DNA of 21,856 nt, from contig JAGWAK010000035.1 of assembly GCA_021296435.1 (NCBI GenBank), positions 1 through 21,856 on the forward strand. Reading direction: 5' to 3'. Origin of the DNA: Acidimicrobiia bacterium (lineage in GTDB: Bacteria > Actinomycetota > Acidimicrobiia > Acidimicrobiales > CATQHL01). This document shows, piece by piece, positions 15,162 through 21,856 of the stretch (the first letter of the stretch is position 1; every line of letters starts with the position of its first letter). The notes beneath the pieces are model-generated. The model was given only the letters and a program-made list of their open reading frames with translations. It did not search any database and was not told where the DNA came from. The position numbers and the translations under genes were made by a program.

Positions 15162-15286
15162 CCGCCCGCGCCTGCACGGGTGCTGAAATGGGCATGGATG
15201 CGGAACCGGGCCGCAGGTCGGGCCGTGCCGGCTCCGAGGACCGCCGGCCGGCGCCGGCACGAGCCCGCTGAAGTGAGAACCCCGCC

Positions 15287-17746
15287 ATGAGCCCGCGACA
15301 GACCCTGCGGCCGGCGGCCGGCGCGCCGTTCGCCGGCGAGATCATCGACACGCCCATCGTCGAGGAGGTGTCGGAGTCGTTCCTGGCCTACTCGCTGTCG
15401 GTGATCACCTCCCGGGCGAATCCCGACGTGCGCGACGGCCTCAAACCGGTGCAGCGCCGCATCCTCTACTCGATGCTGCGCATGGGGCTGCGGCCCGACT
15501 CGCCGCACCGCAAGTGCGCCCGGGTGGTCGGTGACACCATGGGCAAGTACCACCCCCACGGCGACGCCGCCATCTACGACGCCCTGGTGCGCATGGGCCA
15601 GGACTTCAGCCGGGGCGTGCCGCTGGTTGACCCGCAAGGCAACTTCGGCACTCTCGACGACCCCCCTGCGGCCGCCCGCTACACCGAGTGCCGGCTGGCG
15701 GCGGCGGCCATGGAGATGCTCGACGAGCTGGACGAGGACACGGTGGACTTCCGGTCCAGCTACGACGGCGAGGCCTCCGAGCCGGTCTGCCTGCCGGGGC
15801 GGCTGCCGAACCTGCTGGTGAACGGCACCAGCGGGATCGCCGTGGGCATGGCCACCAACATGGCCCCGCACAACCTGCGCGAGACCTACGAGGCGGTGCG
15901 CCTACAGATGGCCGACCCCGAGGTCTCCACCGAGGATCTGATGGCGGTGCTGGGCGGGCCGGACTTCCCCTCCGGCGGGGTGGTGCTGGACGACGGGCTG
16001 GCCGAGACCTACTCCCGGGGGCGGGGCACGATCCGGGTCCGGGCCAGGGCTGAGATCATCGAGGTGGGCCCCCGCCGGGAGGCCATCCGCATCCTGGAAC
16101 TGCCGTGGCTGGTGGGTCCCGAGAAGGTGGTGGGGCGGATCAAGGAGGTCGTGGGCGCCGGTCGGCTCGAAGGGGTGGAGGACGTCAAGAACCTGTCGGA
16201 CCGCCACACCGGGTTGTGCATCCAGGTGGACTGCCGGCCCGGCACCGACGCCGCCGCCGTGCTGGCGAGGCTGTGGCGCCTGGCGCCCCTGGAGGAGACG
16301 TTCGCGCTGAACAACGTGGTGCTGGCCGGCGGGGTGCCGGTGACCTGCTCGCTGAAGGACCTGCTGGGGCACTACATCGACCACCGCCTCGAGGTGGTGG
16401 TGCGCCGCACGCGGTTCCGGGCGGCAGCCGCCGCCGAGCGCCTGGGAATCCTCGAGGGCCTGATGATCGCCCTGGACAACATCGAGCGGGCGGTGGCCAT
16501 CATCCGCGGCAGCGCCACCGCCGAAGTGGCCCGGGAGGCGCTGTGCGAGGAGTTGGATCTCAGCGAGGTGCAGGCCGAGGCGGTCCTGGCCATGCGGCTG
16601 CGGCGCCTCGCCGCCCTGGAGCGTGATCGCATCATCGACGAGGGGGACCGGCTGGTGGCCGCCCTGGCCGAGTACCGGGAACTGCTGGGGTCCGAGGCGA
16701 AGCGGCGGGAGCTCGTGCTGGCGGAACTGGGCGAGCTGGCCGAGCGCTACGGCCGCCCGCGCCGCAGCCGGATCATGTCGGCCACCGAGGCGGACGCCGG
16801 AACCGCGGGCACGGCAGCTCCGGCGGGCTCGGGCTCCGGCGCCGCCGCCGAGGCGTGGCTGGTGACGCTGTCGAGCACCGGGCTGGTGGGCCGATCGCCG
16901 GTGAGCGCCTCGCGGCGGCGCGCCCTGGGCCGCCACGACCTGGTGCGCGCCTCGGCGCTGGTGGACGCCGGGGGCATCGTGTGGGCCTTGACCAGCGAAG
17001 GGCGCGCCGTGCCCCTGGCCGCCGGCGCCGTGCCCGAGGTGGCGGGACGCAGCCGCGGTGGCCCGGGCTCCGAGGTGTTCGACCTGACCGGCGGCGAGCG
17101 GATCCGCGGCCTGGTGCCGGCGCCGGCCCGAGGCGGGAACGCCCCCGCGGCCCGCGACCACATCGTGCTGGTAACCCGCAGCGGTGGCGCCAAGCGTCTG
17201 GCCGTCGGGGAACTGGTTGTCGGCGGCGCGGTCCCCGCCGCCCGGGCCGTCCTGCCCCTCAGCGACGGCGACGAAGTCGTGACGGCCTTCGGCTGCCCAC
17301 CGGGCGCCGACATCGTGCTGATCTCCTCGGACGGCTCGCTGCTGCGCACCTCCTCGGAAGGGCTGCCGTGCCGGCGTGCCGCGGCCGGCGGCACCAGCGG
17401 GATGAAGCTGCGGCCGGGCGCCTCAGTGCTGGGAGCGGGGGCGCTGTTCGGCGAGTCCTATGTGATCGTCGTGACGACCTCGGGGGCGGCCAAGGCCACG
17501 CCGTCGGGAGACTTCACCGCAGCCGGCCGGGGCGGCATGGGGGTGCGCATCTGCTCGCTGCGTGACCGCGAGACGCTGCGGGACGCCTACGTGGGTCCGC
17601 TCGTGGACGTCTTCGTGCTCACCGGCGAGCGGCCCAGCGCCCCCGACGGCGAGCCGGTGCCGTTCCCGCTGCCGCCGACGCGGCGCGGGCTGGTCGCCCG
17701 CTCGGGCCCCAAGCCGATCCTGGCCGCCGGCCAGAGGCGGTGGTGA
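15287..17746 (+). CDS. parC: Type IIA topoisomerase A subunit, topoisomerase IV-like (ParC/GyrA)
   Basis: The 819-aa protein has the full breakage-reunion domain (about 15-515): LKPVQRRILYSM (52-63), the winged-helix stretch KYHPHGDAAIYD (87-98) and the catalytic AARYTECR with Tyr132, which forms the 5'-phosphotyrosine link to DNA. The C-terminal beta-pinwheel (about 530-800) lacks the GyrA box: where QRRGGKG is expected it has RRRALGR (543-549). The box is needed for negative supercoiling, so a decatenase of topoisomerase IV type is likelier than gyrase. Ala94 stands at the quinolone position equivalent to E. coli Ser83, with Asp98 kept. The B-subunit gene overlaps its end, A before B, whereas origin-linked gyrase genes run B before A. 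The length is closer to GyrA than to most ParC, so the name is not certain. Confidence 0.85.
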   Translation: MSPRQTLRPAAGAPFAGEIIDTPIVEEVSESFLAYSLSVITSRANPDVRDGLKPVQRRILYSMLRMGLRPDSPHRKCARVVGDTMGKYHPHGDAAIYDALVRMGQDFSRGVPLVDPQGNFGTLDDPPAAARYTECRLAAAAMEMLDELDEDTVDFRSSYDGEASEPVCLPGRLPNLLVNGTSGIAVGMATNMAPHNLRETYEAVRLQMADPEVSTEDLMAVLGGPDFPSGGVVLDDGLAETYSRGRGTIRVRARAEIIEVGPRREAIRILELPWLVGPEKVVGRIKEVVGAGRLEGVEDVKNLSDRHTGLCIQVDCRPGTDAAAVLARLWRLAPLEETFALNNVVLAGGVPVTCSLKDLLGHYIDHRLEVVVRRTRFRAAAAAERLGILEGLMIALDNIERAVAIIRGSATAEVAREALCEELDLSEVQAEAVLAMRLRRLAALERDRIIDEGDRLVAALAEYRELLGSEAKRRELVLAELGELAERYGRPRRSRIMSATEADAGTAGTAAPAGSGSGAAAEAWLVTLSSTGLVGRSPVSASRRRALGRHDLVRASALVDAGGIVWALTSEGRAVPLAAGAVPEVAGRSRGGPGSEVFDLTGGERIRGLVPAPARGGNAPAARDHIVLVTRSGGAKRLAVGELVVGGAVPAARAVLPLSDGDEVVTAFGCPPGADIVLISSDGSLLRTSSEGLPCRRAAAGGTSGMKLRPGASVLGAGALFGESYVIVVTTSGAAKATPSGDFTAAGRGGMGVRICSLRDRETLRDAYVGPLVDVFVLTGERPSAPDGEPVPFPLPPTRRGLVARSGPKPILAAGQRRW

Positions 17747-19977
17747 GGATGCCGGCGCGACCTGACGCCCCGCAGCTGTTCGATCCTGTGAGCGCCGTGA
17801 GCGCCGACACCGCAGACGAGCAGGACGCGGCCCCACCCGAGGCCCGCGAGGCGAAGCCCGGCGGCAACGGCTCGCCGGCCGCCGCGGGCAACTCCCCGCG
17901 CCCCGAGCCACCTGCGTCGAGCACGGGCCGGGAGGCACACTCCGCGCCGGACGCCGGGCACTACGAGGCCGACTCCATCCAGACCCTGGAGGGCCTGGAG
18001 GCGGTCCGCAAGCGGCCGGGCATGTACATCGGGGGCACCGGCACCGACGGTCTCATGCACCTGGTGTGGGAGCTGATCGACAACGGCGTCGACGAGGCGG
18101 CCGCCGGCCACGCCCGCCGCATCGACGTGACCTTCGGCGGTGACGGTTCGGTCACCGTGCGTGACGACGGCCGCGGCATCCCCGTGGGCAAACCTCCCGG
18201 GCGGGACGTCTCGGCGGTGGAGGTGGTGTTCTCGGAGCTGCACGCGGGCGGCAAGTTCGGCAGCGGCACCAACGGGTCCGCCTACGGCGCCAGCGGCGGT
18301 CTGCACGGGGTGGGGGCCTCGGTGGTCAACGCCCTGTCCGAGCGCATGCGTGTGGAGGTGGGGCGGGACGGCCACGCCTGGCGGTTGGACTTCAGCGAGC
18401 GGCTCGCCGGCTGGCGCGACGGCGACGGCTTCACGCCCCGTCACGACCTGCAGCGGCTGAAGCCCACGCGCCGCACCTTCACGCAGGTGCGATTCTGGCC
18501 CGACTGGGAACTCTTCGACACCGAGGCCTCCTTCGACTACGCCGCCACCTGCGAGCGGGTGCGTCTCATGTGCCATCTGGTTCCGGGCCTGCGGGTGACG
18601 GTCAGCGACCGCCGCCGGGGCGCCACCACCGAGCCCTTCGACTTCCGCTCCGAGAAGGGTCTGGGAGGGCTGGTGGCCGAGTTGGCCGGTAATGCCGGTG
18701 GCGCGGTCACCCGGATCATCGACGTGGGTGGCACAGGCAGTTTCGAAGAGAAGGTGCCCGTTGACGGCAGCCTCACCACCGTCGAGCGGGAGTGCTCGGT
18801 GTCGGCCGCTCTGCAGTGGACCGATGGGTACCGCAGCAGGGTGGCCAGCTTCGTGAACACCATCCCCACGCCCGCCGGCGGCACGCACCTGGCCGGCTTC
18901 GAGCGGGCGCTCACCCGGGCGGTCAACGACGTGCTGCTGGACGGCTCCAAGAAGCTGGCCCGCTCCGGGGAGCGCGCCGGGCGCGAGGAGGCGCAGGAGG
19001 GGCTGGTGGCCGCCCTGCAGGTGGTGGTTCCCGAGCCGCAGTTCCGGGGCCAGACCAAGCAGGAACTGGGCACACCGGCGGTGCAGTCCATCGTCTACGA
19101 CGCCGTCAAGTCGGCGCTGACGGAGTGGTTCACCAGCGAGGGGCCGCGCAGCAACGTCACCGCCCTGCGAGCCAAGATCAGCGACGCCGTGGAGGCCAAG
19201 GCAGCCTCCCGGCAACTGCAAGCCGACCGCCGCAAGGCCTCGTCGCTGGGCTCGACGGGCCTGCCCGACAAGCTGGCCGACTGCCGGGTGCACGGGCCTG
19301 ACAGCGAGCTGGTCATCGTGGAGGGCGAGTCGGCGGCCGGGCCGGCCAAGGCTGGGCGCAATGCCCACAACGTGGCCATCCTGCCGTTGCGGGGCAAGCT
19401 GGTGAACGCCGCCAAGGCCTCGCTGCGCCAGGTGCTGGAGAACGCCGAGGCGCAGGCCTTGTTCCGCTCGGTCGGCGCAGGTGTGGGCGCCGACTTCGAC
19501 TCCGGGGCGGCCCGCTACGGCCGCATCGTGATCCTGTGCGACGCGGACGTGGACGGCAGCCACATCCGCTGCCTGCTGCTGACGCTGATCCACGCCTACA
19601 TGCGGCCACTGCTGGCCGAGGGAAGGGTGTTCGCAGCCCAGCCGCCGCTGTACACCACCCGGGTTGGCAAGGAGACCCACCGGGCGTTCAGCGACGCCGA
19701 ACGCGACGCCATCGGGGCCCGGCTGGCCAAGGGACGCAAGGGTGGTGCCGACTCGATCCGCTGGCAGCGCTTCAAGGGGCTCGGCGAGATGAACACCGAC
19801 GAGTTGGCGCACTGCGCCCTGGATCCGGCCACCCGCACGCTGCGGCGCATCACGGTGGCTGACGCCGCCGAGGCCCGCAAGCTCCTGGAGGTGCTGATGG
19901 GTTCCGACGTGGCGCAGCGCCGCGACTACATCGGGCGCCACAGCAGCCTGGTGGACCCCGCCACCCTGGACATCTGA
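17743..19977 (+). CDS. parE: Type IIA topoisomerase B subunit, topoisomerase IV-like (ParE/GyrB)
   Basis: The 744-aa protein begins with a disordered Pro/Ala/Gly tail of about 70 residues, unusual for the family. A GHKL ATPase domain follows (ELIDNGVDEA with catalytic Glu110, DDGRGIP, YGASGGLHGVGASVVNALS), a transducer with the QTK loop (Lys439), and the TOPRIM domain (VIVEGESAAG, Glu527; DADVDGSH, Asp600/602/604), ending in KGLGEMN. It supplies ATP-driven strand passage to the A subunit. The TOPRIM start EGESAAG differs from the usual EGDSAGG but keeps the metal glutamate. I prefer GTG 17743 (GTGA overlap with the A-subunit stop, GAGG 5 nt upstream); GTG 17740 and ATG 17749 are equally in frame. 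Tyr181 matches the ATP-site tyrosine that FicT toxins modify in GyrB/ParE. Confidence 0.87.
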   Translation: MRMPARPDAPQLFDPVSAVSADTADEQDAAPPEAREAKPGGNGSPAAAGNSPRPEPPASSTGREAHSAPDAGHYEADSIQTLEGLEAVRKRPGMYIGGTGTDGLMHLVWELIDNGVDEAAAGHARRIDVTFGGDGSVTVRDDGRGIPVGKPPGRDVSAVEVVFSELHAGGKFGSGTNGSAYGASGGLHGVGASVVNALSERMRVEVGRDGHAWRLDFSERLAGWRDGDGFTPRHDLQRLKPTRRTFTQVRFWPDWELFDTEASFDYAATCERVRLMCHLVPGLRVTVSDRRRGATTEPFDFRSEKGLGGLVAELAGNAGGAVTRIIDVGGTGSFEEKVPVDGSLTTVERECSVSAALQWTDGYRSRVASFVNTIPTPAGGTHLAGFERALTRAVNDVLLDGSKKLARSGERAGREEAQEGLVAALQVVVPEPQFRGQTKQELGTPAVQSIVYDAVKSALTEWFTSEGPRSNVTALRAKISDAVEAKAASRQLQADRRKASSLGSTGLPDKLADCRVHGPDSELVIVEGESAAGPAKAGRNAHNVAILPLRGKLVNAAKASLRQVLENAEAQALFRSVGAGVGADFDSGAARYGRIVILCDADVDGSHIRCLLLTLIHAYMRPLLAEGRVFAAQPPLYTTRVGKETHRAFSDAERDAIGARLAKGRKGGADSIRWQRFKGLGEMNTDELAHCALDPATRTLRRITVADAAEARKLLEVLMGSDVAQRRDYIGRHSSLVDPATLDI

Positions 19978-20101
19978 GCGCCACGCGGCCCGACTCCCAA
20001 CCCGGTGGTCCGACACTCACTCCCCTGATGCCCCGGCCCGGCACCCAGCCGGAGACGCCGCCCAACGCGCTGTCAGAGGCTGCCAATAGCGTGCCGAACC
20101 G

Positions 20102-21856
20102 ATGACCTTCCCGGGACCGGAAGAACTGGGGCGAGGGCTCGTGGTGGCCGCCGGAGCAGAACTCGACGCCGAGCTCGCGCTCGCCGGCGACTGGGAACGG
20201 GTGCGGGTCGACGAATCGCTTCTGGCCGAGCGGCCCGACGAGGCTGCCGGTGCAGGATCGACGGCGGGCGGCAGCGCGCCGGAACCGGATATCGCCGGGC
20301 GCCTGGCCGACACCGTCGAGCAACTGCACCGGGCCTGGGCCAGCCGGCGGCGGGTGCTCTTGGAACTGGATCTTCCGGCGGAGCAGTTGGCGCAGCTGCG
20401 GCAACCGGTGATCGTCGAGCGACCGGTCTATGAGCTGGGGGCGGAGTTCGCGCTGCTGACCGAGCGGCTGCAATTCCTGCTGTGGCGCAACAATTACGAC
20501 GCCCGCAGCGGCAAGCCGGTGTGGTGGTGGGCCCGCAAGGCCGCCGGCCTGGGGGCGACCCTTGGCGGGCGGGCCGACGTGGAGCTGCGCGACGGCACCG
20601 AGGCGTGGGTCGACGGCGGACCTCGCCAGCCCCTGGGCCGGTTGGGCCCGCCGGGCGAGCCGGGCCCGGAGGTGCCCGTGGTGCACGCCGAGTCGCTGGA
20701 ACTGGGTCGCCTGACCCTGCAGCCCCCACCGGTTGGTGCCACCGGCGACGGAACCTTGCTGGCCCCCGACCAGCAGGCGGCCGTGGAGCACCTTCGGGGA
20801 CCAGTTCGCGTGGTGGCGCCGGCGGGCTCGGGGAAAACCCGCACACTCAACGCCCGGCTGCTGCATCTCACCGACGACCGCGGGATCGAGCCGTCGCTCG
20901 TCACCGCCGTGGCCTACAACAACCGGGCTGCGGAGGAGATGCGCAGCCGCCTGCAGCGGCCCGATCTGCAGATCCGCACGATCCATTCGCTGGGTTGGCG
21001 CATCGTGCGGGACCGCCGGCCCGATGCCACGCTGCTCGGTGAACGCGAGGTGCGCGGCCGGCTGCAGCGGATCCTGCCGCAAACTCGCCGGGCCGGCACG
21101 GATGTGTTCGGGCCGTACATCGAGGCGCTGGCCGACGTGCGCATCGCCCTGCGGCACCCGGAGACCGTCGAGGTCGAGCGCAACGACGTACCGGGCTTCG
21201 CCGGCATCTTCGAGACCTACCGGGCCGGGTTGGCCGAGCGGGACGAGTGCGACTTCGACGAGCAGGTCTACGAGGCAATCCGGCTGCTGCTGGCCGACCC
21301 CGAGTTGCGGGCCCTCTGGCAGCGGCGCTGCCGGCATCTGCTGGTGGACGAGTTCCAGGACCTCACGCCCGCGTATCTGCTGTTGCTGCGCCTGCTGGCT
21401 TCGCCGGGGCTGAACGTCTTCGGAGTGGGCGACGACGACCAGACCATCTACGGCTACGCCGGTGCGGATCCCCGGTTCCTGCTGGAGTACGAGCGGCTGT
21501 TCCCCGGCGCCGGTGAGGCCGCCCTGGAGGTCTCCTACCGCTGCCCGCCCGAGGTGGTGACCGCCGTGGGACACCTGCTGGCGAACAACCGGCGGCGCCT
21601 GCCCAAGACGGTCCGAGCCGCCTCGCTGGGGGACGGGGACTCGACTGACGGCTCCGCCGTAGCCGTGGACAGCACCTCGGCCGGCGCCGAGACCATCCCC
21701 GCCACCGCCGGCACGAACCTCCGAGACCCCGCCGCCGCCGGCGCTTTCAGAATCCTGCGAGTGCCCGACGAGGCGATGGCAACAAGGGCCGCGGAGATCG
21801 TGGCCGCCTGGCGGGCCGAGGGCGTGGGCGACTCGGGCATCGTCGTGCTGGGGCGG
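20102..21856 (+). CDS. UvrD/PcrA-type SF1A DNA helicase (partial, C-terminus beyond the right edge)
   Basis: 585 codons are visible from ATG 20102 and the frame is open at the edge. Helicase motifs: Q motif LLAPDQQAAV (about 222-231), Walker A AGSGKT (241-246), Ia TAVAYNNRAAEEM, TIHSLGWRI, Walker B LLVDEFQD (413-420), motif III GVGDDDQTIYGYAG (about 441-454) and VSYRCP. This fits a 3'-5' SF1A helicase of repair or replication restart. Two oddities: about 215 residues precede the Q motif, including NNYDARSGKPVWWWARK, which I cannot assign, and an Ala/Gly/Thr-rich insert of about 35 residues follows the VSYRCP block. No ribosome site is seen; TAGCGT at 20087-20092 could be a -10 of a leaderless message. 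The 124 nt after the topoisomerase stop hold no other gene. Confidence 0.88.
   Translation, partial: MTFPGPEELGRGLVVAAGAELDAELALAGDWERVRVDESLLAERPDEAAGAGSTAGGSAPEPDIAGRLADTVEQLHRAWASRRRVLLELDLPAEQLAQLRQPVIVERPVYELGAEFALLTERLQFLLWRNNYDARSGKPVWWWARKAAGLGATLGGRADVELRDGTEAWVDGGPRQPLGRLGPPGEPGPEVPVVHAESLELGRLTLQPPPVGATGDGTLLAPDQQAAVEHLRGPVRVVAPAGSGKTRTLNARLLHLTDDRGIEPSLVTAVAYNNRAAEEMRSRLQRPDLQIRTIHSLGWRIVRDRRPDATLLGEREVRGRLQRILPQTRRAGTDVFGPYIEALADVRIALRHPETVEVERNDVPGFAGIFETYRAGLAERDECDFDEQVYEAIRLLLADPELRALWQRRCRHLLVDEFQDLTPAYLLLLRLLASPGLNVFGVGDDDQTIYGYAGADPRFLLEYERLFPGAGEAALEVSYRCPPEVVTAVGHLLANNRRRLPKTVRAASLGDGDSTDGSAVAVDSTSAGAETIPATAGTNLRDPAAAGAFRILRVPDEAMATRAAEIVAAWRAEGVGDSGIVVLGR

Larger units (their letters stand above)
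14987..15286. promoter_or_regulatory. Divergent control region between the Fic-like gene and the topoisomerase operon
   Basis: This 300-nt region has no gene. Bases about 15000-15115 are AT-rich against the surroundings and hold the promoter-like hexamers; the direct repeat at 15115-15161 follows; 15162-15286 is GC-rich leader up to the A-subunit ATG, with only a weak GTGAGA ribosome site. GAAC-T-GTTC (15018-15026) and GTATAC (15027-15032) are small palindromes. The GAAC/GTTC spacing of one nucleotide does not fit the actinobacterial LexA box. Confidence 0.5.

Noticed and set aside
15902..17161. 419-codon minus-strand frame inside the topoisomerase A gene
   Set aside because: Antisense shadow of a conserved gene.
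17587..20016. 809-codon minus-strand frame antisense to the topoisomerase B gene
   Set aside because: Composition is a mirror of the B-subunit codons (His/Gln/Gly-rich) and has no domain.
1..21856. Mobile elements, tRNA or rRNA genes, phage or toxin-antitoxin modules
   Set aside because: No transposase or integrase motifs, terminal repeats, cloverleaf or rRNA-like stretches were seen; the Fic-like gene has no antitoxin-like partner and lacks the catalytic residues.

Overview
The window is very GC-rich, with protein-coding frames on both strands, many GTG starts and 1-4 nt stop/start overlaps. A gyrase-type gene pair, a SARP/BTAD-type regulator and a Gram-positive style Tad (Flp) pilus locus without a secretin gene point to an actinobacterium. 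Acidimicrobiia or a related deep lineage is my guess from the gene mix; I see no rRNA or other phylogenetic marker to prove it.

Layout. (1) 1-3009: the start of an HpnC-type squalene synthase-family gene (minus, cut by the left edge), an unusual MerR+TetR double-HTH regulator (minus), and a divergent MATE-family efflux pump (plus), with clear inverted repeats between regulator and pump. (2) 3026-12671: one long minus-strand Tad pilus operon, read from right to left: SAF/CpaB-like protein, CpaE-like deviant P-loop protein (carrying a 1-nt frameshift), CpaF/TadA motor ATPase, TadB, TadC, a possible 53-aa peptide, Flp pilin, two TadE pseudopilins, a TadG-like protein, a membrane LysM protein and a SARP-like wHTH+BTAD protein. 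(3) 12944-13486: the prepilin peptidase (TadV/CpaA), divergent from the operon. (4) 13589-14986: a protein with a recognisable but catalytically destroyed Fic domain (minus). (5) 15287-19977: a topoisomerase IV-like A and B subunit pair with overlapping genes, divergent from the Fic-like gene across a 300-nt control region with a 20-bp direct repeat. (6) 20102-end: a UvrD/PcrA-type SF1 helicase, cut by the right edge.

How the parts fit. TadV would process Flp and the TadE pseudopilins. CpaF powers assembly through the TadB/TadC membrane platform, and CpaB and CpaE-like proteins are accessory. The LysM protein may anchor the machine to the wall, and the SARP-like protein may link assembly to gene expression. 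The right part is a DNA-topology and repair block. The most intriguing juxtaposition is a dead-Fic protein beside a type IIA topoisomerase, because active Fic toxins of the FicT type are known to AMPylate GyrB/ParE on a tyrosine that is conserved here.
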